Both the position numbers and the translations under genes were made by a program. This document shows, piece by piece, positions 34,078 to 42,354 of a stretch of DNA of 64,000 nt. Source of the stretch: Planctomycetota bacterium (GTDB taxonomy: Bacteria > Planctomycetota > J058 > J103); NCBI GenBank assembly GCA_026004615.1, contig BPJM01000004.1, forward strand, positions 186,001-250,000, given 5' to 3'. Every line of letters begins with the position of its first letter. Positions within the stretch are counted from its first letter, which is position 1. Below the pieces are notes generated by a model, which saw only the letters and a program-made list of their open reading frames with translations, had not been told where the DNA came from and searched no databases.

Positions 34078-34913
34078 GGGCAGGGGGGCGCCGGCTCGGG
34101 ATCTTGCTGCGGAGCCCGCAGGGCATGATGGGCCTGCTGCTGGTGGGGGCGCTGGTGCTCGCGGCGGTGGCGGCGCCGGAGCTGGCGCCGCACGATCCGC
34201 ACCTGAGCCGGCCCGCGCATGCGCTCGCACCTCCGGGGGGGAGCTTCCCCCTGGGCACGGACGCCCTCGGCCAGGACATCGCCTCGCGCGTACTCTGGGG
34301 GGCGCGGGTCTCCATCGCCATCGCGCTGGGGGCGGTCGCGGTCGCCGCCCTGGTGGGCGTGCCGGTGGGGGCGGTGGCGGGCTGGGTCGGCGGGTGGCTG
34401 GAGGGGCTGCTCATGCGGCTGGTCGACGTGATGATGGCGCTGCCCTCCATCGTGCTGGCGCTGACGATCACCGCAGTGCTGGGACGCGGGATCGACAACG
34501 TCATCCTGGCGGTTGGCCTCGCGGAGGCGCCGCGGTTCGCGCGCCAGATGCGGGCGGCGGTGCTGGAGCTGAAGGCGCGCGACTTCGTGCTGGCGAGCCG
34601 CGCTCTGGGAGCCGGTGCCCTGCGGCTGGTCGTGCTCCACGTGCTGCCGGGGGCGCTGCCGCCGCTGATCGTGATCGCGACCCTGGGGCTCGGCACCGCG
34701 GTGCTGGATGCGGCCGGGCTCGGCTTCCTCGGGCTGGGGGCCGAGCCGGGCACGCCCGAGTGGGGTACCATGTTGAGCGACAACGTCGATTATCTGCGCG
34801 ACTATCCGTGGATCTGCCTCTATCCGGGCCTGGCGATCGCCCTGAGCGTGCTGGGGTTCAACCTGCTCGGCGACGGGGTGCAGAAGGCACTCGATCCGCG
34901 GCAGAGCCCATGA
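34074..34913 (+). CDS. Peptide ABC transporter permease, DppC type
   Basis: 279 aa. DppC features: a short N-terminal helix, LAPHDPH, FPLGTDALGQDIASRVLWGARVS (residues 58-80), the EAA loop around DFVLASRALGAGALRLVVLHVLP, and GTPEWGTMLSDN. GTG 34074 overlaps the dppB-like stop as GTGA with GGGAGG upstream. No ATPase (DppD/DppF) gene follows, so the energising subunits must be encoded elsewhere or shared with another transporter. Confidence 0.88.
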   Translation: MRAGGRRLGILLRSPQGMMGLLLVGALVLAAVAAPELAPHDPHLSRPAHALAPPGGSFPLGTDALGQDIASRVLWGARVSIAIALGAVAVAALVGVPVGAVAGWVGGWLEGLLMRLVDVMMALPSIVLALTITAVLGRGIDNVILAVGLAEAPRFARQMRAAVLELKARDFVLASRALGAGALRLVVLHVLPGALPPLIVIATLGLGTAVLDAAGLGFLGLGAEPGTPEWGTMLSDNVDYLRDYPWICLYPGLAIALSVLGFNLLGDGVQKALDPRQSP

Positions 34914-34928
34914 GCGCCCGGGGCTGGC

Positions 34929-34957
34929 TTGACAGCGGGGCGGGCCGACCGTAAGAT
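34929..34957 (+). promoter_or_regulatory. Strong putative promoter before the TPR/alpha-CTD gene
   Basis: Perfect TTGACA, 17 bases, TAAGAT (4-5 of 6). This is the best sigma-70-type promoter in the window. It should drive the TPR/alpha-CTD protein and ruvA. Confidence 0.65.
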
Positions 34958-35007
34958 CCGCCCCCTTCCCGGAGCGCGCAGGGTCTCTAGGAGGTGGCGA
35001 CACCGCG

Positions 35008-35946
35008 ATGGCGACGGCACAGAAGAGCGCGGGCGATTCACGGGCGGCGGTCAAGCGGCAGGCGGAGGGCGCTGACGCGCTCGTGGCGCGGGGACGGGCG
35101 CTGGAGGCGGAGGGCGCGTACCAGGAGGCGCAGGCGGCGTACGAGCAGGCTCTGCAGCGCGATCCCGCCCACCCCGAGGCGCTGTTTCGCCTGGCCTACC
35201 ACCACGAGCTGCGCGGCTCGATCGAGCAGGCGCTCGGCTACTACGAGCGGCTGGCCGAGATGGAACAGCCCTACGAGGGGGCGTTGCTCAACTACGGGCT
35301 GCTGTTGGAGGACGAGGGTCGCTACGAGGAGGCGCTGGAGGTCTATCGGCGTGTGCTCCGGGCGCGCCCCGGCCACCGGCGTGCGCGCATGTTCTACCAG
35401 GACGCCGAGGCCTCGCTCGAGATGTACTACGACGAGGAACAGGCCCGGCGCTCCGATCGCCGTAACGCGATCCTGCGCATTCCGATCACCGACTTCGAGC
35501 TGAGCGTGCGCGCCCGCAACTGCCTGAACAAGATGGAGATCCGCACCCTCGGCGACCTGGTGGTCAAGACCGAGGAGGAGCTGTTGTCCTACAAGAACTT
35601 CGGCGAGACGAGCCTGCAGGAGATCAAGCAGTTGCTGGCGCAGAAGGGGCTCAAGCTCGGCATGTTCCGCGACGAGCCGGGGGCGCTCTCCCCCGCGGCG
35701 CTGCCTGCCGCGCCGGCCGCGCCGCCGGCCGACGCCGTCACCGAGCTGCTGGGCCGCCCCATCGCGGAGCTGGGCCTGTCGGTGCGGGCACGCAACTGCA
35801 TGGAACGGCTTGGGATCCGCACGATCGGGGAGCTGGTCGACAAGAGCGAGACCGAGCTGCTAGGGGTCAAGAACTTCGGCCAGACCTCGCTGCAGGAGGT
35901 CAAGCAGAAGCTCGCCGCCCATGGCCTGAGCCTGCGGCAGGACTGA
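35008..35946 (+). CDS. TPR protein with two RNA polymerase alpha-CTD-like domains
   Basis: 312 aa. Residues about 20-130 are three TPR units. Two helix-hairpin-helix domains like the RpoA C-terminal domain follow (about 157-220 and 247-310): ELSVRARNCLNKMEIRTLGDL with KNFGETSLQEIK, and LSVRARNCMERLGIRTIGEL with KNFGQTSLQEVK. In E. coli numbering the DNA-contact residues Arg265, Asn268, Gly296, Ser299 and Glu302 are kept in both copies; Lys298 is Thr. I recall such proteins from Planctomycetes. The protein may bind AT-rich DNA or RNA polymerase partners through these domains and others through TPRs. AGGAGG lies 13 bases before the ATG. Confidence 0.8.
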   Translation: MATAQKSAGDSRAAVKRQAEGADALVARGRALEAEGAYQEAQAAYEQALQRDPAHPEALFRLAYHHELRGSIEQALGYYERLAEMEQPYEGALLNYGLLLEDEGRYEEALEVYRRVLRARPGHRRARMFYQDAEASLEMYYDEEQARRSDRRNAILRIPITDFELSVRARNCLNKMEIRTLGDLVVKTEEELLSYKNFGETSLQEIKQLLAQKGLKLGMFRDEPGALSPAALPAAPAAPPADAVTELLGRPIAELGLSVRARNCMERLGIRTIGELVDKSETELLGVKNFGQTSLQEVKQKLAAHGLSLRQD

Positions 35947-35973
35947 GCGCAGGCGGCGAGGGATGCGCCGCGC

Positions 35974-36561
35974 ATGTACGATTTCCTGCGGGGCAGGCTC
36001 GTCCGCTGCAACCCCACCGAGGTCGTGCTCGAGGTCGGCGGCGTCGGCTATCGGCTGACGGTGCCGCTGTCCACCTACGAGGCGGTGCGCGGCGCGCGCC
36101 AGGAGGTGACGCTCCTGGTGCACCTGGTGGTGCGCGAGGACGACCTGCAGCTGTATGGCTTCGCCACCGAGGCCGAGCGGCGGCTGTTCACGGCGCTCAT
36201 CCAGGTCAAGGGCATCGGCCCGGCGATCGCCGCCAACATCCTGAGCGGCAGCGCACCGCAGGAGATCGTGCGGGCGATCCGCGAGGGCGACACCCGCTTT
36301 CTCGACCGGCTGCGGGGGGTCGGGCGCAAGACCGCCGAGCGGGTGGTGGTGGAGTTGCGCGAGAAGGCCGAGGTGCTGCTGCCGGGCGCCGCGGCCGCCC
36401 CGCCGCTCGGCGTCGCCGAGGACGCGGTGCGGGCGCTGATCTCGCTCGGCTACAAGCCGGCGCTGGCGCGCGCGGCGGTGGAGCGCGCGCTCGCACAGGC
36501 CGCTACCCCCGAGCCGCCGGTCGAGGTGCTCGTCAAGCAGGCCCTGCAACACGCGCGCTGA
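35974..36561 (+). CDS. ruvA: Holliday junction DNA helicase subunit RuvA
   Basis: 195 aa. MYDFLRGRLVRCNPTEVVLEVGGVGY begins the OB-fold domain (residues 1-26), followed by LLVHLVVREDDLQLYGF. The helix-hairpin-helix pair is IQVKGIGPAIAANIL and LRGVGRKTAERVVVEL, and the C-terminal RuvB-contacting domain is AVRALISLGYKPALARAAV. It binds four-way junctions and works with RuvB, which is not in the window. Begins 27 bases after the TPR/alpha-CTD gene, so probably co-transcribed with it. Confidence 0.95.
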   Translation: MYDFLRGRLVRCNPTEVVLEVGGVGYRLTVPLSTYEAVRGARQEVTLLVHLVVREDDLQLYGFATEAERRLFTALIQVKGIGPAIAANILSGSAPQEIVRAIREGDTRFLDRLRGVGRKTAERVVVELREKAEVLLPGAAAAPPLGVAEDAVRALISLGYKPALARAAVERALAQAATPEPPVEVLVKQALQHAR

Positions 36562-36588
36562 GGCGCGCGGGCGGTCCGGGCGCCCGGT

Positions 36589-36617
36589 TTGACGCCCCGA
36601 GCGCACCGGTCTAGATT
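36589..36617 (+). promoter_or_regulatory. Putative promoter of the LeuA/homocitrate-synthase-like gene
   Basis: TTGACG, 17 bases, TAGATT. The predicted start near 36624 leaves about 30 bases of leader ending with GGGAGG and the ATG at 36656. Confidence 0.55.
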
Positions 36618-36655
36618 GGCAGAGCACGCACACGGCGCATCCCAGGGAGGCGCGC

Positions 36656-37939
36656 ATGAGCAAGCCCCGGCCTGGCACCCCCCAGGTCCACGAGCTGATC
36701 CACGACTGGAATCTGCTCGAGGCCTTCGTGCCCACGAAGCGGGTCGAGCTCAACGACGAGACGCTGCGCGACGGGCTGCAGTCGCCCTCGGTGACCGACC
36801 CGCCCATCGAGGACAAGCTGGCGATCCTGCACCTGGTGGCCGCACTGGGCATCGAGGCGGCCAACATCGGCCTGCCCGGTGCGGGGCCGCGGGTGCGCGA
36901 GGACACCGAGCGGCTGGCGCGCGAGATCGCCGAGCAGCGGCTGCCCATCCTGCCCAACTGCGCCGCCCGGACCGTCATCACCGACATCGAGCCGATCGTC
37001 GAGATCTCCCAGCGGACCGGGATCGCGATCGAGGCGGCGACCTTCCTCGGCAGCTCACCGATCCGGCGCTACGCAGAGGGCTGGGAGCTGGATCAGCTGC
37101 TGCGGCTCACCGAGCAGGCGGTCAGCTTCGCCGTCGAGCACGGGCTGCCCAGCATGTACGTGACCGAGGATACCACGCGCACCGATCCCGAGACGCTGCG
37201 GCGTCTGTACAGCACCGCGATCCGCTGCGGGGCGCGGCGCATCGTGGTGTGCGACACCGTCGGGCATGCCACCCCGGACGGGGTGCGGGCGCTGGTGCGG
37301 TTCGTCGCCGGCATCGTGCGGGAATCCGGCGAGCCGGTGGCGATCGACTGGCACGGCCACAACGACCGGGGGCTGGGGCTGGTCAATGCGCTGGCGGCGA
37401 TCGAGGCGGGGGCCGACCGCGTGCACGGCTGTGCGCTCGGGATCGGCGAGCGGTGCGGCAACACCGCGATGGATCAGCTGCTGGTCAACCTGGCGCTGCT
37501 CGGCTGGCGGCCGGCCGGCGATCTCAGCCGGCTGCCGGAGTACTGCGAGCGGGTGGCGCGGGCCTGCCAGGTGCCGATCCCGCACAACTATCCGGTGGTG
37601 GGGCGGGACGCGTTCGAGACCGGCACCGGGGTCCATGCGGCGGCGGTCATCAAGGCGTTCGCCAAGGGCGATGCGTGGCTCGCCAACCGGGTCTACTCAG
37701 GCGTGCCGGCCGATCTGGTCGGGCGCGAGCAGCGGATCGTGCTCGGACCCATGAGCGGGCGATCGAACGTGCTGTGGGTGCTGCGCAGGCTGGGGCTGCC
37801 CGACGACGAGGCCACCGTGGCGCGGGTGTTCGAGGCGGCCAAGCGGGCGCGCCGCAACCTCAGCGACGACGAGGTACGGCTGCTCGCCGAGCCCGAGCGG
37901 GCCCCGCTGGACGCCTGGCAGCACTATCAGGTGAGCTGA
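36656..37939 (+). CDS. 2-isopropylmalate/homocitrate synthase family enzyme (HMGL-like, no LeuA regulatory domain)
   Basis: 427 aa. Claisen-type condensing TIM barrel: LNDETLRDGLQSPSV (metal Asp and Arg), VCDTVGHATPDGV, DWHGHNDRGLGLVNALAA (HxH metal ligands) and GCALGIGERCGNTAMDQLL. The length excludes the C-terminal leucine-binding regulatory domain of classical LeuA. HxH and GERxGN are shared by isopropylmalate, homocitrate and citramalate synthases, so the substrate is open. It stands alone with its own promoter and a strong hairpin after it. GGGAGG five bases before ATG. Confidence 0.8.
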   Translation: MSKPRPGTPQVHELIHDWNLLEAFVPTKRVELNDETLRDGLQSPSVTDPPIEDKLAILHLVAALGIEAANIGLPGAGPRVREDTERLAREIAEQRLPILPNCAARTVITDIEPIVEISQRTGIAIEAATFLGSSPIRRYAEGWELDQLLRLTEQAVSFAVEHGLPSMYVTEDTTRTDPETLRRLYSTAIRCGARRIVVCDTVGHATPDGVRALVRFVAGIVRESGEPVAIDWHGHNDRGLGLVNALAAIEAGADRVHGCALGIGERCGNTAMDQLLVNLALLGWRPAGDLSRLPEYCERVARACQVPIPHNYPVVGRDAFETGTGVHAAAVIKAFAKGDAWLANRVYSGVPADLVGREQRIVLGPMSGRSNVLWVLRRLGLPDDEATVARVFEAAKRARRNLSDDEVRLLAEPERAPLDAWQHYQVS

Positions 37940-37959
37940 ACGATCGGGTGCGAAAAGGC

Positions 37960-38011
37960 GGGGCGGCGCCCGCGCGGGGGACCGCCCGGTCCCCCGCGCG
38001 AACGCCGCCCC
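37960..38011. terminator. Nested perfect GC hairpin, bidirectional terminator candidate
   Basis: Inner stem 37971-37983 with 37988-38000 (13 bp, four-base loop) sits inside an outer stem 37960-37968 with 38003-38011. It fills the gap between the convergent synthase and lipoprotein genes. No T-run follows, as with the other hairpins here. Confidence 0.6.
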
Positions 38012-38036
38012 CCGGGCCGCTGGTGCGAGGCTCCTC

Positions 38037-38900
38037 TCAGAACGGCTGGGTGCCGCCCTGCGGCTGCTGCGGGGCGTCCTGCTCGCCCTCGGCCTCCTCG
38101 GGCTGCTGCTCGCCCTGCTCGGCCGGGCGCGCCGCCTCGGCCTCGGCCTTGGCCTTGGCGAGCGCCTTCTGGAAGGCTGCGAACTCCGCCTCGAGCTCGG
38201 GGCCGGGGGCCGCCGAGGTGACGACCAGCTTGTCCGGCGGGCTGGCCTGCTTGGCCATGTACTTCTTGACCTGCTCCTCGCCGATCGTGAAGGAGGCCGA
38301 GCGGCCGTCGGTGTGCCCGAAGCCCTCGACCGAGGAGACGGCGCCGGGCATGGTGACCGCGATCTGCATCTCGAAGCCGGCCAGCATTCCCATCATCATG
38401 GCCTTCATCTGTTCTTGCTGCGCCTTTTCCTCCGGGGACTGCTCGTCCTCGCCCTCCGCCGACATGCCGGGCAGGCCCTGCATCGCGGACTTGTCCTGCT
38501 TGAAGGTCAGGGTGAAGGAGCCGTCATCGTTCTTGCGGAACTCGATGCCGGATTGCTGCTCGCCGGTCGCGACCTTGGAGATATCGGTGAAGTAGGCGGT
38601 GCCGCTCAGGATGTAGGACCCGTCGGGACCATCCCGCGCCTGCAGGTCGGTCCAGTAGACCTCGCCCTTGACGCTGTCCTTGATCATCTCGAAGGGGTCC
38701 GCCCCTTCCCCGCCCTGCTGCGCCATCTGGGCGCCCATCTTCACCATCTGGGCCATCATGCCCATGAGGGTGTTCTCGATCTCGACCTTGCCCGAGCCGT
38801 CGGGGTAGACCGTCCAGTGCTGCTTGGCCTTGATACAGCCGCTCGCCAGCGCGAGCACCGCTGGCACGAACAGCAACCCCAGCTTTCTCACCATGCGCAT
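38037..38900 (-). CDS. Unknown lipoprotein with Glu/Gln/Pro-rich tail
   Basis: 287 aa. Clear lipoprotein signal: MRMVRKLGLLFVPAVLAL then ASGC (Cys22). The mature part begins IKAKQHWTVYPDGSGKVEI, a beta-rich start that reminds me of LppM-like domains, followed by a Met-rich segment (MGMMAQMVKMGAQMAQQ) and GTAYFTDISKVATGEQ. The last 50 residues are Ala/Glu then Gln/Pro rich. Probably anchored in the envelope; function unknown. ATG 38900 or 38894. It has the best minus-strand promoter in the window. Confidence 0.6.
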   Translation of the reverse strand: MRMVRKLGLLFVPAVLALASGCIKAKQHWTVYPDGSGKVEIENTLMGMMAQMVKMGAQMAQQGGEGADPFEMIKDSVKGEVYWTDLQARDGPDGSYILSGTAYFTDISKVATGEQQSGIEFRKNDDGSFTLTFKQDKSAMQGLPGMSAEGEDEQSPEEKAQQEQMKAMMMGMLAGFEMQIAVTMPGAVSSVEGFGHTDGRSASFTIGEEQVKKYMAKQASPPDKLVVTSAAPGPELEAEFAAFQKALAKAKAEAEAARPAEQGEQQPEEAEGEQDAPQQPQGGTQPF

Positions 38901-38963
38901 CGCTATCGTCCTTCCTCTCTCGAAGCCGGTGGGCGCGCACCGTTCACGCGGTGGGCGGCCCGG

Positions 38964-38991
38964 ATTGTAGCCCGGCGGGCTCGGGTGTCAA
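38964..38991 (-). promoter_or_regulatory. Strong putative promoter of the lipoprotein gene
   Basis: Minus strand: perfect TTGACA, 16 bases, TACAAT (5 of 6). The start codon is about 64 bases from the -10, giving a normal leader with AGAGGAAGGA before the ATG. Confidence 0.65.
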
Positions 38992-39061
38992 CGGCGCCAC
39001 CTGTCCGCCGGCCAGTGGCTGAGACGCCGGTGCGCGAGCGGCATTCGAGGGCGGGGACGGC

Positions 39062-39727
39062 TCAGCCGCCGAGCAGCTCGCGCAGCCGCTCCAGGATCCC
39101 GGGTGGGACGGAGGCCAGCGCAACCTGGACCAGGGCGTCCTCGGGGGGTGGCGGCGGGGTGAGGTCCTCGCAGGCCGGCGCGGGCTCGGGCGCATCGAGC
39201 CGCAGCACCTCGCCCCGCACCGCGAGCGGGGGCTCGTCCCCGCCGGGCTCGATCTCGATCTCCACCGGGGTGCCGACCTCCAGTGCCACCTCCGTGGCGA
39301 GCCACACGCAGTTTTCGCTCAGCGCCGCCAGCCGCCCCGGGTGCACCCCGTCTTCGAGCCGCAGCCGCACCGGGAGATCCGCCGCCAGCCGCTCCGCGCT
39401 CTGCTTGAGCTGGTAGGCGCGGCGCAGGTGGCGGGTGATCGCGAGCCGATCCTCCGGCGCCATGGAGACGAACCGCACCCCCATGCCGTGGCGCGGGCCC
39501 GGCCGGCCGCTGGCGTTGCTGCGGCTCCATTGCACGCGCGCCACCACCTCCAGCGGCGCGGTGCGATCGGGCAGGCTGAAGCGCAGCGTGACCACACTGC
39601 CGACCGGCAGGGGCTGCTCGCAGGCGACGAACGCCCCGCCGATCGATAGATCCACCAGGCGCCCATGCTGCAGCGCGGTACACGAGACCGGTTCGATGGC
39701 GAGCCGCCGGAACCTGCGTCGTTCCAT
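39062..39727 (-). CDS. PilZ-domain protein (likely cyclic-di-GMP receptor)
   Basis: 221 aa. Residues 1-105 form a PilZ domain with both binding motifs: ERRRFRRL (RxxxR) and DLSIGGAFV (D/NxSxxG). Residues about 120-185 may be a degenerate second copy (HPGRLAALSENCVWLATEVALEVGT, residues about 131-155, lacking the arginines). A Pro-rich stretch and LRELLGG end the protein. It would bind cyclic-di-GMP and relay the signal through an unknown partner. The minus-strand promoter sits nine bases from the ATG. Confidence 0.8.
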   Translation of the reverse strand: MERRRFRRLAIEPVSCTALQHGRLVDLSIGGAFVACEQPLPVGSVVTLRFSLPDRTAPLEVVARVQWSRSNASGRPGPRHGMGVRFVSMAPEDRLAITRHLRRAYQLKQSAERLAADLPVRLRLEDGVHPGRLAALSENCVWLATEVALEVGTPVEIEIEPGGDEPPLAVRGEVLRLDAPEPAPACEDLTPPPPPEDALVQVALASVPPGILERLRELLGG

Positions 39728-39736
39728 GGTGCAACA

Positions 39737-39766
39737 AGGCTACCATGCGGCGCGCGCACCGGTCAA
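39737..39766 (-). promoter_or_regulatory. Putative promoter of the PilZ gene, leaderless geometry
   Basis: Minus strand: TTGACC, 18 bases, TAGCCT (3 of 6), then nine bases to the ATG at 39727. Confidence 0.35.
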
Positions 39767-39822
39767 CGCACCCGCGGCTGCCCGGCGGCGCGGGGCTGCG
39801 TGCCGGCGGTGCGGACCGGGCT

Positions 39823-40254
39823 TCAGCGCCCGCGCGCGAACCGCTCGCGTCCGAAGCGGATCGTGATCGCGCTGCCACAGACCTCGATCGCCGCCTGTTC
39901 GCCCAGCAGCCGCCGCACCATGCCGAGTCCCCGCCCGCGCGGTGCCTCCAGCGGCGCCTGCTCGCTGAGGCTCTGGGCCAGCCGCGCCGGATCGAGCCCC
40001 GGCCCCTCGTCGGCCACCGTCACCGCGATCCGTTCGCGCTCGCACGCCACCGTCACCGCCACCTCGCGCTGCGGCACGAAGCGGTTGCCGTGCTCCATCG
40101 CGTTGCGCAGCAGCTCCACCAGCGCCACCTTGAGCGGCGTCGCCTCCCCCTCGAGGTAGCCCGCGGCCCGCACCGCGGCGAGCACGCGCTCGACCGCCGG
40201 CAGCACCGCCTGCTCCTCGCTCGGCACCGCGAAGCTGTCCAGCACGCCGGTCAT
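39823..40254 (-). CDS. Anti-sigma-factor-type histidine-kinase-like ATPase (RsbW/SpoIIAB family)
   Basis: 143 aa, a stand-alone GHKL domain. N box LVELLRNAMEHGNRF, G1 box DEGPGLDP and G2 box GRGLGMVRRL are intact. Such proteins phosphorylate anti-anti-sigma factors or bind sigma factors directly. No STAS-domain partner or sigma factor is adjacent, so the target is unknown. ATG 40254 lies seven bases after the stop of the upstream coiled-coil gene, so these two are one unit. Confidence 0.8.
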   Translation of the reverse strand: MTGVLDSFAVPSEEQAVLPAVERVLAAVRAAGYLEGEATPLKVALVELLRNAMEHGNRFVPQREVAVTVACERERIAVTVADEGPGLDPARLAQSLSEQAPLEAPRGRGLGMVRRLLGEQAAIEVCGSAITIRFGRERFARGR

Positions 40255-40261
40255 CGGAGCA

Positions 40262-40735
40262 TCAGGGGCGATGGGATTCCGCAAACGCGCGCTCCAGCCG
40301 TTCCAGGCGCTGCAGCAGCTCTGCGAGCGCGCGCTGTTGGGCGGCGCCGTCCTGGCGCTGGCGCTCCAGCTCTGCGCGCAGCGCCGCCGCCTCGGCACGC
40401 GCTCTCTCCGCCAGCTCGTGGGCCGCCGCCGCGCGGCGCTGGGTGCTCGCGACCGTCTGCTCCAGGCCTTCCAGCTCGCCCTGCAACGCTTGCAGCCGCT
40501 CGGCCAGTCCCTCGGTGCGCGCTTCGATTTGCTCGGTCCGGCGTACCAGCGCCGTGATGGAGACATCCTGCGCCCGGTTGACCGCCTCGATCGCGGCGAG
40601 CCGGTCGCGGTGCTCGGCGAGCTGCTGCTGCTGGTGCGCGAGCATGCCGCCCAGCCCGCCCTGCCAGCTGCCGAGCAGGTACAGGACGGCTCCCAGCCCC
40701 ACCAGTCCGGCCGCCTGGAGTGTACGCCGTGCCAT
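40262..40735 (-). CDS. Membrane-anchored coiled-coil protein
   Basis: 157 aa. One N-terminal membrane helix (TLQAAGLVGLGAVLYLLGSW) then an almost unbroken heptad-rich helix from about residue 35 to the end, full of Leu, Glu, Arg and Gln (LAERLQALQGELEGLEQTV, LAELLQRLERLERAF). It belongs to no family I recognise. Co-transcribed with the anti-sigma-type ATPase, so it may localise or sense for that switch. The promoter leaves no room for a leader. Confidence 0.6.
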   Translation of the reverse strand: MARRTLQAAGLVGLGAVLYLLGSWQGGLGGMLAHQQQQLAEHRDRLAAIEAVNRAQDVSITALVRRTEQIEARTEGLAERLQALQGELEGLEQTVASTQRRAAAAHELAERARAEAAALRAELERQRQDGAAQQRALAELLQRLERLERAFAESHRP

Positions 40736-40743
40736 GGCTCCGC

Positions 40744-40749
40744 ATTGTA
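40744..40749 (-). promoter_or_regulatory. TACAAT -10 element facing the coiled-coil gene
   Basis: Minus strand TACAAT (5 of 6), eight bases before the ATG at 40735. The expected -35 position shows no TTG. It lies next to the -35 of the rightward promoter 40756-40785, so the two transcripts may interfere. Confidence 0.4.
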
Positions 40750-40755
40750 GCAGAC

Positions 40756-40785
40756 TTGACCACCGGGCGCGCCCGCGCGTACGAT
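40756..40785 (+). promoter_or_regulatory. Putative promoter for the glutamate-cysteine ligase gene
   Basis: TTGACC, 18 bases, TACGAT (4-5 of 6). It faces right; the ligase start is about 200 bases downstream, so this transcript has a long leader with no obvious structure read by eye. Confidence 0.45.
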
Positions 40786-40988
40786 CCCGCTCTGCGGCTG
40801 CCGGGGCGAGCAGCCGGGTGTGGCCAGGCCAGAGCCGGAGGGCGAGAGCGGTCCGTGCCCGGAGCGCATGGTGCGGGGCAGCGATCCGGTGTCGCCGCTG
40901 CCGGAGTGCACGGCGGGCCGCCGTCGCGTACGGCTGAGCGGCGGGGCCGGCGCTGGGCCAGGCCGCAGGCCGCGGGGTGCGCGCGACG

Positions 40989-42323
40989 ATGAGCGGCGAT
41001 CTGGGGGGCAGCCCCGGCCCGCCGGTCCAACGCGCAGACCTGATCGCATACTTCGAGCAGGCGGCGCTCGCGAGCGGTCCGTTGCGGATCGGTGCCGAGT
41101 ACGAGTGGCTGCCGGTCGAGCCACAGAGCGGGCGCGCGCGCGGCTACAGCGGGCCGGCGGGCGTCGAGGAGCTGTTGCGGGCGCTGCTGGCGCACGGTTT
41201 CGCCGACCCGCAGGGCGCTGCCCGCCCGATCCACCTGCAGCGCGGCGAGACCCACGTGAACATGGAGCCCGGCGCGCAGCTGGAACTGGCGAGCGCGCCG
41301 GTGACCGATCTGCACGCGCTCGCGCGCGAGCTCGAGGGCTTTGCCGCCCTCGCCGGGCGGCTGGCGCGCGAGTTGGGCTTTCGCCTGCTCGGCCACGGCA
41401 TCCAGCCGGTCAGCCGCGCCGAGGCGATCGAACAGGTGCCCAAGCGCCGCTACGCGATCATGGTCGAGTATTTCCGGGAGCGCGGCGCCGCGCACTACCT
41501 CGACATGATGCGCCGCACCGCTGCGGTGCAGGTCAGCCTGGACTACACCGGGGAGCAGGACGCAGGCTCCAAACTGCGGGCGGCGCTGCTCGCCACGCCG
41601 GTCATCCAGGCGCTGTGCGCCAATGCGCCGCTGGCGGAGGGCCGGCCCAACGGGCTCGCCTCCGAACGCGTGCTGGTGTGGCGCGAGACCGATCCCAGCC
41701 GCTGTGGCCCGCTGCGCGTGGCACTGAGCGGGCCGTGGTCGTTCGAGCGGCTGGTCGATCACCTGCTCGCGGTCCCGGTGCTGCACGTGCGGGCGGAGGA
41801 TGGCGGCGTGGCGCCTGGACGCGGAGTGCCCTTCCGCGAGCTGCTGGAGCGCGGCATCCAGGGACGGCGAGCGGTGCTCGCGGACTGGGAGCTGCACCTG
41901 ACCGGGATCTTCACCGACGTGCGGCTCAAGCGCGTGGTGGAGTGCCGCGCCGCCGATGCGCTGCCGCCCGTGGCCGGGGTGGCGGTGCCGGCGCTGTACA
42001 CGGGGCTATTGTACCACGCGCCGAGCCGCCACGAGGCGATCGAGCTGCTGGCGCCGTACGCGGCCCACTACGACGCGTTGCAGATCGCGGCGGCGCGCCA
42101 CGGGCTCGGGGCGGTGGCGCCGGACGGCCGGCCGGTGCGCGCGCTGGCCGACGAGCTGGTGCGGCTGGCGCGCGCCGGCCTGGCGGCGCGCGGGCTCGGC
42201 GAGGAGCGCTACCTCGAGCCGCTCGCCGAGCGGCTGGAGGCCGGCGAGGGGTTTGCGGAGCTGGTGTTGCGGGCCTTCCGGCGCGGTGGGATGGCGGCGG
42301 TGGTGGAGCAGGGTGCGCTCTGA
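40989..42323 (+). CDS. Glutamate-cysteine ligase, GCS2/plant-type family
   Basis: 444 aa. LRIGAEYEWLPVEP, HLQRGETHVNMEPGAQLELASAP and KRRYAIMVEYF match the GCS2 (plant and alphaproteobacterial type) family, as do AVQVSLDYTGEQDAGSKL and GIFTDVRLKRVVECRAAD. It would ligate glutamate and cysteine with ATP, the first step to glutathione, or make gamma-glutamyl-cysteine for another thiol. No glutathione synthetase is nearby. ATG 40989 is preferred to GTG 40977 since the family motif begins about 35 residues later either way. Confidence 0.8.
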   Translation: MSGDLGGSPGPPVQRADLIAYFEQAALASGPLRIGAEYEWLPVEPQSGRARGYSGPAGVEELLRALLAHGFADPQGAARPIHLQRGETHVNMEPGAQLELASAPVTDLHALARELEGFAALAGRLARELGFRLLGHGIQPVSRAEAIEQVPKRRYAIMVEYFRERGAAHYLDMMRRTAAVQVSLDYTGEQDAGSKLRAALLATPVIQALCANAPLAEGRPNGLASERVLVWRETDPSRCGPLRVALSGPWSFERLVDHLLAVPVLHVRAEDGGVAPGRGVPFRELLERGIQGRRAVLADWELHLTGIFTDVRLKRVVECRAADALPPVAGVAVPALYTGLLYHAPSRHEAIELLAPYAAHYDALQIAAARHGLGAVAPDGRPVRALADELVRLARAGLAARGLGEERYLEPLAERLEAGEGFAELVLRAFRRGGMAAVVEQGAL

Positions 42324-42354
42324 GGCTCCCGCGGCCCTGCCCTGCCCGCGGCCG

